A DNA stretch of 64,000 nt from Trichomonas vaginalis G3 (taxonomy: Eukaryota; Parabasalia; Trichomonadida; Trichomonadidae): positions 34,859,896-34,923,895 of the forward strand of contig NC_067206.1 of assembly GCF_026262505.1 (NCBI RefSeq). Direction: 5' to 3'. Below, piece by piece: positions 49,963 to 56,413 of this stretch; the stretch's first letter is position 1, and each line of letters begins with the position of its first letter. A model generated the notes under the pieces. The model was not told the DNA's origin. It saw nothing but the letters and a program-made list of their open reading frames with translations, and ran no database searches. A program made the position numbers and the translations under genes.

Positions 49963-50364
49963 TTACATTCCCCACGTTTGAGGCGGTTGCGGTTGGTTGT
50001 TGTTTACCCACTGTTGTGCATGGTTATATCCTCTGTTAAAGAATCTTTCACCTTGGTCCATATAGTGCCCTGCTTGGTTATAGTAGTCATTTGCTTTGTT
50101 ATAGTAGTTTCCTGCTTGTCTTCCTACATTGTCCATCCATCCTTGAACTTTTCCTCTTGTTTCAGGATTTGGAATAAGATTTGCTGCATCTCGTGCTACC
50201 TCCCAACCTTTCTGTACAGTTTGTATAATAGGTTGTGCTTTCTCTTTAAGTATACCTAATGTACTCAAAATCTTCCTTCCAATTCCAAATGCACCTCTGG
50301 CTATTGTTCCCACTGCGGGCAAAAATCTGGATGCAACTCCTGCTAATGCGCCAAATAAACCCAT
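49963..50364 (-). CDS. Amphipathic Gly/Tyr-rich protein, second unit (133 aa)
   Basis: Counterpart of 8234-8656 with two Tyr/Asn units. The frame looks whole. N-terminal MGLFGALAGVASRFLP amphipathic helix as before. Confidence 0.65.
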   Translation of the reverse strand: MGLFGALAGVASRFLPAVGTIARGAFGIGRKILSTLGILKEKAQPIIQTVQKGWEVARDAANLIPNPETRGKVQGWMDNVGRQAGNYYNKANDYYNQAGHYMDQGERFFNRGYNHAQQWVNNNQPQPPQTWGM

Positions 50365-50380
50365 TTCTTATGGGTTAAAA

Positions 50381-51339
50381 ATGACGAATCCAAACAAGGA
50401 CCCCTATGTTTCTAAGGCAACAAAGAAAGCACTCATGATAAAAATCTTTAGTTCAACACCAAATGCTTGGTTTATGGATATCTTGGAAAACATTCCGAGG
50501 TATAGAGAAGATGGACCACCATACTGGCTAATATTTGTCGGTCAAAACACAAGATACTGTGAAGCCATACCATTACAGTCCAAAAATATTTTAGATGTGA
50601 AAACTGCTTTGACAATATTCGTTGACAAATACCATCCAACAAAACTGACATCTGACTGTGAAAGTTCTTTCAAATCAGACGATATTAAAAACTATCTGCG
50701 TTCAAAAAATGTAAACCAATATTTCATTGTCGACCAAAACCATTCTGCTCTTGGTGTCATTGACAGTTGTATAAAAATCTTAAGAGACTTAAACCAACCA
50801 CAAGGTGGTGAGGTAGATGAAATGTCATATGACGACAAATACAGACACTTCTCCATGGCAAAGATGAGACAAGTTTTAAATATTTACAATAGCCGTAAAC
50901 AAAAAGGTTTGGGAAACCACTCCCCGAAGAAATGAAAAACAACCCTGACTTAGAGAAAGACTATATATTTAATAGTTTAGTCAAAAGAGACAAACAAGAA
51001 AGAATGCCAGGCTTCAAACTTAAGAAAGGTGACAAAGTAAAAATAGAAATACCTAAACGCGACCCATATGAAAATACTATTGACTATGACAACAATGGGA
51101 ACTCGACAGGTACTCGCATTCGTGTTCGTAAAAATAGAAGAAAGTATACAAGAGAATATTATGAAGTTTTAGGCAAACATGGCAAAATGTACAGACTGCA
51201 AGCAGAAGATAAAACTACTATTGTCAGACCTCGTTTCAAACTTGTCAAAGTTCAAGGTGGTATACTTTCAAAGACAGTTCCTAACAAATATAAGACAACT
51301 CCTGACGAATATGCTAAAGAAGTTGAAAATGACGACTAA
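50381..51339 (+). pseudogene. Integrase (rve), copy 2 second unit
   Basis: Matches 7257-8216 with distinct substitutions ('RYREDGPPYWLIF', 'LQSKN'), so it comes from another Maverick lineage than the first unit. Same active-site pattern. Its stop overlaps the fibre stop. Not quite intact. Confidence 0.82.
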
Positions 51340-53204
51340 GCAATTCTATACCATGCGTAAACTGTCATGTAAGGTGGCATGTAGTCTTTACTTTGTCCCG
51401 TTGTTTGCGTATATCCTGAAACGAAATGTGTATGGTTTCCTTCTCCCTGAGTGTCACTCCAGTAACAATTTATAGCAAACTTAACGTCGTCTTTAACATC
51501 ATATCCTTTACCTTTTGTCATTCCTGACCAATCCCAATATCTATGCTTATGCCAACCTGCTTGAGATGTACTTAAATCTATGTAGTGACTGTGCGCAGGT
51601 AAATTTTCACCTGAAATCGTTTTACTTCCACCTGTTTCCTTTGAAGAGTTTGCACAATACAAAAACCTGTCGACTATTTGTTCCCATGCACCAACACCAA
51701 ACATTACTTGAGGACCTCTTGCTTCCATAGATGTATAAATAGAACCTACTGGGTTCATTAAATCAAACATATGAGATATTATAGGATTGTCTCTTTTGAA
51801 CTTAAAATATAGTGCAACTATTTCAGGTTTCTTCTGGTTTGTGTCAGAATATTTTTTATAATATAATCTTATGTTTTCAGGGTAGGTAAAGTCTTGACTA
51901 TAATATTTATTTCTGTCATCTTCATAATAGTATACTATTCTCGTTTTTTCTATTGCATTATATCTTTTATATCTATAAAAATCTAAATATAATGTTAGCT
52001 TTTGTTCATCTACATGTGGTGTTCTAACGTCATCTCCATAGTCATAATAATATGGTGCTGGAGCTGGGTCAGGCAATGTCATATCTGCCATTTCATAAAC
52101 TCTTAAATATTTCTTTTGTTCGTCTCCATATAAGTTTAAGTAGCAGTTGTTGTCTAATGGAACTTTAACTTGTGTACCATCACTCTTTTTATAGCTTACA
52201 TACATTTCATTGTTATTTTTCGGAATGAGTTTATACCGTGTACCATTTTCTAAGGACTGTACAAACTCCCATCTAAAATATTTGTTTTCTTCATAGACAG
52301 AAAAGTCACCAACCATAGTTTCAATATTTTTTGTTCCAACTAAACTTTGGTATATTTCATTGACATATGTTTTATCTGCTTTCTTTTCAAGGCTAACGTT
52401 TAAGTCTGTTATTTCAGAAGATGTATGTGTATGTCCAACGGCACTTTTCCTGTTTAAGGTTTCTTGTAAGTTTGTAATATTTGCAATGGTATGTGTATGT
52501 CCAACGTCACTTTTCCTGTTTAAGGTTTCTTGTAAGTTTGTAATATTTGCAATGGTATGTGTATGTCCAACGTCACTTTTCCTGTTTAAGGTTTCTTGTA
52601 AGTTTGTAATATTTGCAATGGTATGTGTATGTCCAACGTCACTTTTCCTGTTTAAGGTTTCTTGTAAGTTTGTAATATTTGCAATGGTATGTGTATGTCC
52701 AACGTCACTTTTCCTGTTTAAGGTTTCTTGTAAGTTTGTAATATTTGCAATGGTATGTGTATGAGTCTTTTTAGAATATTCTTTGTCAGCTCTTGTCACT
52801 TCACTTGACATTTTATTGTCAACATATGTTTTGTCCGCTAGTTCAGGATGAGTATGTTCTTTTGTTGCATATGTTGCATCTGCTCTGTCATGTTCTTCTT
52901 GAACTTTTTCAATGACATACTCTTTGTCAGCTTTGTTGTCAATATCTGCTTTCAAAAGAAGTTCTTTTATAGGCTTCTCGTTTAAAGTTCCTTTTGTTGG
53001 ATTTACACAGACAGTATGGTTCTTACTGTCTTGAAACAGAAACTCGTCTGTCATTGGGTTTATCGTCAGTTTTAAGTTTCCTTCTTTCAATGACTCAGAT
53101 ATCTTAGAATAGTTTGAAAAGTTTGTTGTGTTCTTATTTAGAGCTTGCAAAATGAGTTGTCGGTTGTGTTTTATTTCTCTCATAGACGCTGTTTCATTTG
53201 ACAT
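51336..53204 (-). CDS. Fibre with phage tail-collar C-terminal domain (622 aa)
   Basis: A whole frame. N-terminal ~110 residues are helical and may attach to the particle; short HTH-containing segments lead into five 22-residue repeats (52432-52764); a Tyr-rich domain follows (residues ~300-440); the end is the collar/Gp10-like domain with 'NPVGSIYTSMEARGP', 'FGVGAWEQIVDRF', 'LPAHSHYIDL', 'GNHTHF' and the final 'MPPYMTVYAWYRIA'. In phages this domain is a trimeric receptor-binding tip with His-coordinated metal. A surface fibre of a Maverick particle is the natural inference. Confidence 0.8.
   Translation of the reverse strand: MSNETASMREIKHNRQLILQALNKNTTNFSNYSKISESLKEGNLKLTINPMTDEFLFQDSKNHTVCVNPTKGTLNEKPIKELLLKADIDNKADKEYVIEKVQEEHDRADATYATKEHTHPELADKTYVDNKMSSEVTRADKEYSKKTHTHTIANITNLQETLNRKSDVGHTHTIANITNLQETLNRKSDVGHTHTIANITNLQETLNRKSDVGHTHTIANITNLQETLNRKSDVGHTHTIANITNLQETLNRKSAVGHTHTSSEITDLNVSLEKKADKTYVNEIYQSLVGTKNIETMVGDFSVYEENKYFRWEFVQSLENGTRYKLIPKNNNEMYVSYKKSDGTQVKVPLDNNCYLNLYGDEQKKYLRVYEMADMTLPDPAPAPYYYDYGDDVRTPHVDEQKLTLYLDFYRYKRYNAIEKTRIVYYYEDDRNKYYSQDFTYPENIRLYYKKYSDTNQKKPEIVALYFKFKRDNPIISHMFDLMNPVGSIYTSMEARGPQVMFGVGAWEQIVDRFLYCANSSKETGGSKTISGENLPAHSHYIDLSTSQAGWHKHRYWDWSGMTKGKGYDVKDDVKFAINCYWSDTQGEGNHTHFVSGYTQTTGQSKDYMPPYMTVYAWYRIA
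52432..52764 (-). repeat. 66-bp coding tandem repeat, five units
   Basis: Five almost identical 66-bp units, more homogeneous than those of copy 1 (four, two alternating kinds). Suggests recent expansion by slippage or unequal exchange. Confidence 0.9.
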
Positions 53205-53222
53205 TTTTATTCTAGATAAAAT
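53205..53222. promoter_or_regulatory. 18-bp bidirectional promoter, copy 2
   Basis: Space between the ATG of the fibre (minus) and of the family A gene (plus). Same TTTTA boxes both ways as 5374-5391. Confidence 0.6.
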
Positions 53223-54071
53223 ATGCTTTCAATAGAAAAAGAAAATTCAAGAGTTGCTACAACTAAACCATTAGATGAACTTTTTACGAATGTCGGTCAA
53301 AAGTTTGAGACAGAGACCGTAAAGCATGAAGGCTATCGTTTTGACTACCCACTAAGATGGTTAAGAGACCCATCCGTCACAAAAGCTGTTGGCTTTCGTA
53401 GAATGAAGTTCATTTCAGAAGCCATACATGGTTTCCCATTTACGGTCGCTTTTGAAGTTCGATACTATAACAAAGAAAAACGTACGTATGAGAAATTTGA
53501 ACAGGGAAAACTTTTACAAGTGAATTTGCTTGTAAACTTAGAAACAACTCTTCAAGCTTTTCAAGAAAAAATAAACGATATCTATCTCGAATATGCAAAA
53601 CAGAACAACATTGACGAAGGAGAGTACCATCTCGATATTATATATGACAGGAAAAATGCAACTGTTAAATTCAATAGAATAGAAGACCTTGGAGAAGACG
53701 TTTATATTTCTACAAAATATAACAACTTGGCATGGTATAGATTTTTGAGGATGTTAAATCAGCCTGCAGAATATCCAGTACACCCGAACTTTTATGAAGT
53801 CGAAAACCCTAATGGAACATATGAAAATGTTTTCGACTCAGATGCTATTATAGTTCATGCTTCATTTTCTGGCGCACAAAACTCTTTTTTATGCTTGGCA
53901 AATGACTTTTACGAAAAACCTACAAAGCTATATGAACCACCGAGTGGAAGTATTTCAGACTTTCAAGTATGGTTTACAACAGATGGAAGAAAGAGAATAA
54001 TTCCATTATACCACGCGTTTTACTTAGAACTTAGTTTCATATACAACTACTATCGAACGGTAAAAATATGA
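53223..54071 (+). CDS. Maverick family A protein (282 aa), function unknown
   Basis: A whole frame with blocks 'PLDELFTNVGQKF', 'FDYPLRWLRDPSVTKA', 'FRRMKFISEAIHGFPF' and the C-terminal 'ISDFQVWFTTDGRKRIIPLY' and 'LELSFIYNYY'. No signal peptide or membrane span. Mixed alpha/beta. It is divergent from the fibre and present as a second, diverged member at 42307-43168. Perhaps it assembles or anchors the fibre; that is a guess from position. Confidence 0.65.
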   Translation: MLSIEKENSRVATTKPLDELFTNVGQKFETETVKHEGYRFDYPLRWLRDPSVTKAVGFRRMKFISEAIHGFPFTVAFEVRYYNKEKRTYEKFEQGKLLQVNLLVNLETTLQAFQEKINDIYLEYAKQNNIDEGEYHLDIIYDRKNATVKFNRIEDLGEDVYISTKYNNLAWYRFLRMLNQPAEYPVHPNFYEVENPNGTYENVFDSDAIIVHASFSGAQNSFLCLANDFYEKPTKLYEPPSGSISDFQVWFTTDGRKRIIPLYHAFYLELSFIYNYYRTVKI

Positions 54072-54075
54072 TTTT

Positions 54076-54318
54076 TTAATACGGTTGAGGTGTTGGATTT
54101 GGTTGCCAACTAGACTGTGGTGCAGGTTCAGGCTGTTGTATAACAGGAGCTTGCTCTTCTGGTTCAGGGTCTTTAGGTATAATACCAACGAACTGACCTA
54201 CTCTTTTGCCAATATTTTTGACTCCGTTCCAAATTCCTCTTCCGACAGATTTTATTCCATTCCATATACCTCTTCCAACATTTCGAAAGAAGTTTCCTAT
54301 TCTTCCAAAGAAACCCAT
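54076..54318 (-). CDS. Amphipathic Gly/Trp-rich small protein (80 aa)
   Basis: N-terminal half with repeats of G-R-G-I-W-N-G-I/V ('FFRNVGRGIWNGIKSVGRG' style), basic and amphipathic; C-terminal half is P/E/Q-rich. The pattern fits a membrane-perturbing capsid-internal peptide of the adenovirus VI kind, by composition only. TTTTTA box 11 nt before the ATG. Whole frame. Confidence 0.6.
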   Translation of the reverse strand: MGFFGRIGNFFRNVGRGIWNGIKSVGRGIWNGVKNIGKRVGQFVGIIPKDPEPEEQAPVIQQPEPAPQSSWQPNPTPQPY

Positions 54319-54336
54319 TTTACTATATGTAAAAAT

Positions 54337-54699
54337 CTAATGTCCACCTAGTCTCTTACGTTTCCTTCTGAGTTCCATAGCATTCTTTAACTGGAGCTCA
54401 TACATTCTATTTCTCCTCTGGTAGAAAACATACTCTGGGTCAACTCCTGTGTTCGCGTCATCTGCATAGAGTTGTTTATATCCCACTTCGGGGTTTGTAT
54501 AAAACTCTTTCCATCTCATATTTGCATACCATGGTGGCAAACCTAACGCAGCGTCATTTGACATGGCAGTTTGCATTTGTACATCTGTTGGCACTTGACC
54601 ATAGTTTGCCATTGCAGTTTGTATTCTAACTTCATTTGGAATATTCTCTGGGTTTGGTTGTCCAGGTTGCTGTGCATTCGCTAAGTTCTGTGCGTCCAT
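54337..54699 (-). CDS. Conserved Maverick protein of 120 aa, copy 2
   Basis: Nearly identical to 3898-4260 (two or three substitutions in the basic tail: RRKRKRLGGH). Whole frame, TTTTTA box 11 nt upstream. Confidence 0.7.
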   Translation of the reverse strand: MDAQNLANAQQPGQPNPENIPNEVRIQTAMANYGQVPTDVQMQTAMSNDAALGLPPWYANMRWKEFYTNPEVGYKQLYADDANTGVDPEYVFYQRRNRMYELQLKNAMELRRKRKRLGGH

Positions 54700-54722
54700 T
54701 TAATATTAGATAAAAATATCTC

Positions 54723-54854
54723 TTACGAGTACATATGCTGAACATTTGCAGGCATTGGTTCATCTTCATATTCTCTATATCTTTCTGCCACGTCAAATAA
54801 GTAAATGACACAATGGAAAAAACCTAAAACAAGTAGTCCTATTTCAAACCACAT
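54723..54854 (-). CDS. Single-span membrane microprotein (43 aa)
   Basis: MWFEIGLLVLGFFHCVIYLF, a ~18-residue hydrophobic helix, followed by an acidic, Tyr-rich tail with 'REYEDEPMP'. It overlaps the 3' end of the methyltransferase gene by 16 bp in another frame. The conserved position in both copies supports that it is coding. Could be a membrane anchor or holin-like small protein; unproven. Confidence 0.5.
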   Translation of the reverse strand: MWFEIGLLVLGFFHCVIYLFDVAERYREYEDEPMPANVQHMYS

Positions 54855-55657
54855 TTACTTACTAGTAAAATTTCTTTGTTATGACACTTTCTCCAGTTTA
54901 TAGGACCTCTCTCATATTCTATCTTATCGTATCTAAACTCATAGTCATGTATGTCCTCTAACCATCTCATGACACTTTCCAAACCACTTTTATCGGATGT
55001 AAAGTAAAAGCATGGATGGTTATGTAAAACGTCTAAAGTTTCTAAAGAGTCTCTCAAAGTCCAGTCTACTTGGTATTGAAAATCCCATGTGTTATAGAAC
55101 GGCGGGTCCACTATAAAGAAAACATTTTCCTTGTCTTTATATTTTTCATACAACTCTGTCCAATGACATCTCACAAACTCTATACCCTCAATATATTTTT
55201 CTATGTTCTCTTTGAAAACATTTGTATAGTTAAGATATAAAACTTTTGACATAAGTGTTTCAATGTCATGAACTCTTATAGCACCACTATATAATAGTCT
55301 AGCAGATATACTATCCCAGTCAATATACTCTGCCTTTTTCAAAACCTCTCTGACAGTATTTTTCTTATCTAATGGTATACGTTCCATCTTACCTATAGGT
55401 ATCTTTTCTTTTAACTCTTTCAATATTTTGTTTGTGTCTGGTATATGTTTGAGACGGTTCATATAGTTGTCGAAGTCATTGCATATAATCTTTGAGTCAG
55501 GAAATATTGTATGGCACAAATGAGATATATAGAAACTTCCACCGAACAAGTCTACAAATGTTAGACCATTCGGTAGTTTCTTAAGTTCTCTCAATAGAAT
55601 ATCTTTACATCTACTCTTATTTCCAAAGAAGGGTAACGGTGGTTTTGTAAAATTCAT
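54839..55657 (-). CDS. D12-class (Dam-like) DNA adenine-N6 methyltransferase (272 aa)
   Basis: A whole frame from MNFTKPPLPFFGNKSR (the upstream extension to 55744 runs into the terminal repeat and is not coding). SAM-binding 'FVDLFGGSFYISHL', an 'ICNDFD' motif II and catalytic 'FIVDPPFYNT' are in Dam order, with a target-recognition region between them. The size is the usual one for Dam-type enzymes (~270). The TTTTTA box lies upstream. Likely methylates adenines of the element or host; a GATC specificity cannot be read from sequence. Confidence 0.88.
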   Translation of the reverse strand: MNFTKPPLPFFGNKSRCKDILLRELKKLPNGLTFVDLFGGSFYISHLCHTIFPDSKIICNDFDNYMNRLKHIPDTNKILKELKEKIPIGKMERIPLDKKNTVREVLKKAEYIDWDSISARLLYSGAIRVHDIETLMSKVLYLNYTNVFKENIEKYIEGIEFVRCHWTELYEKYKDKENVFFIVDPPFYNTWDFQYQVDWTLRDSLETLDVLHNHPCFYFTSDKSGLESVMRWLEDIHDYEFRYDKIEYERGPINWRKCHNKEILLVSKCGLK

Positions 55658-55709
55658 TTTATATATATAATAAAAATGTTTTTTCCTGAAAAGTGACAGA
55701 AAAGTGACG

Positions 55710-55748
55710 GGGGCTAGAGGGCACGAAGTGCCTGGAAGCCCCACTACC

Positions 55749-55749
<1 letters not shown>
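55710..55749 (-). repeat. Right terminal repeat of Maverick copy 2
   Basis: 40 bp related to the other termini but diverged, with hairpin GGCAC-TTC-GTGCC in place of GGCGC-GTT-GCGCC. Starts AGGTAGTGGGG (reading inward), a few bases shorter than AGGTCAGGTAAGTGGGG. Immediately outside is a run of 25 T. Confidence 0.85.

Positions 55750-55773
<24 letters not shown>
55749..55773. repeat. Poly-T run of 25 at the element edge
   Basis: 25 T followed by six A, directly at the end of copy 2. A target duplication cannot be read through it. It may be an assembly or sequencing artefact, or a preferred T-rich target. Confidence 0.8.
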
Positions 55774-55779
<6 letters not shown>

Positions 55780-55952
55780 GGACATAGGAACTATTCAATT
55801 TGTTTGTAATCCTTTTTTATCCACACTTGCTGAAAAAATAAAAAAAATTAATTGTTATATAAAATATCTTTGTATTTTGATTACATATTCTATATGTGGT
55901 ATTCCGCAAATCATATTTCATATTCCATATGTGGTATTACATATTCCAATAA

Positions 55953-56006
55953 AAGGCACTTAATGTGCATTTTCTAATTCAATTAGATTTGCACATTAAG
56001 TGCCTT
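55953..56006. repeat. Long palindrome upstream of the Ca2+ ATPase gene
   Basis: Perfect 17-bp arms AAGGCACTTAATGTGCA (55953-55969) and the complement (55990-56006); the 20-bp loop itself contains TCTAATT/AATTAGA. Just before it a direct repeat of TATGTGGTATT occurs twice (55893-55940). No gene is seen in 55774-56413. Cruciform, transcription signal or a decayed small transposon are possible. Confidence 0.65.
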
Positions 56007-56413
56007 ATTATTATAATAACTTTAATATGGAATAAGTCGAGTTTATTCCAATATACGAGCTTATGCTCATATGTCGGGTTAAAATCTGGCGTTTGGCAAT
56101 GTCGCAAAACGCTGATATGCTAATTCCTAAAAAATTTTTTTTATGAAAAAATTCTTTATTCGCAAAAGGTATAGTATTTGCTCATGTACGAACATATGCG
56201 AGAAATTCCCAATTCAAACATAACATAGATTGCTCTATACTATTTATTGCTCAAAATTATCTGATTCATGATTTTTTATTTTTACAACTTTTTTATTTCC
56301 ATTTCCATATTTAGGACTTCAATCGGTTCTGTCATAAAATTTTTATCTTTTCAAATGACTCAGTACTCAAAAATTCAAAAGATGAGTGGTCTTTCTTTTT
56401 TTTTTATTCACGA

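Larger units (their letters stand above)
27132..55749 (-). mobile_element. Maverick/Polinton copy 2 (28.6 kb, chimeric), fossil
   Basis: In inverted orientation relative to copy 1. It starts with AGGTCAGG and a 46-bp terminal match, and ends at 55749 with a diverged 40-bp terminal match. At 49331/49332 the part resembling copy 1 joins the end part of a different copy, so polymerase-side small gene, amphipathic protein, integrase and fibre occur twice. The left part (to 49331) is heavily broken, with a few dozen breaks; the right part is almost whole. The orientation given is that of copy 1's gene order. High identity to copy 1 suggests recent activity. Confidence 0.9.

Noticed and set aside
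52432-52764. Regular 66-bp repeats considered as a CRISPR array
   Set aside because: No unique spacers; the repeats keep an open frame within the fibre gene, and the setting is eukaryotic.
55658-55744. N-terminal extension of the methyltransferase
   Set aside because: It reads through the terminal repeat and iterons; the ATG at 55657 follows the promoter box and matches copy 1.
55749-55773. Poly-T run considered as the A-tail of a retrotransposon
   Set aside because: No reverse transcriptase and no transcript-like body next to it; it sits exactly at the Maverick terminus.
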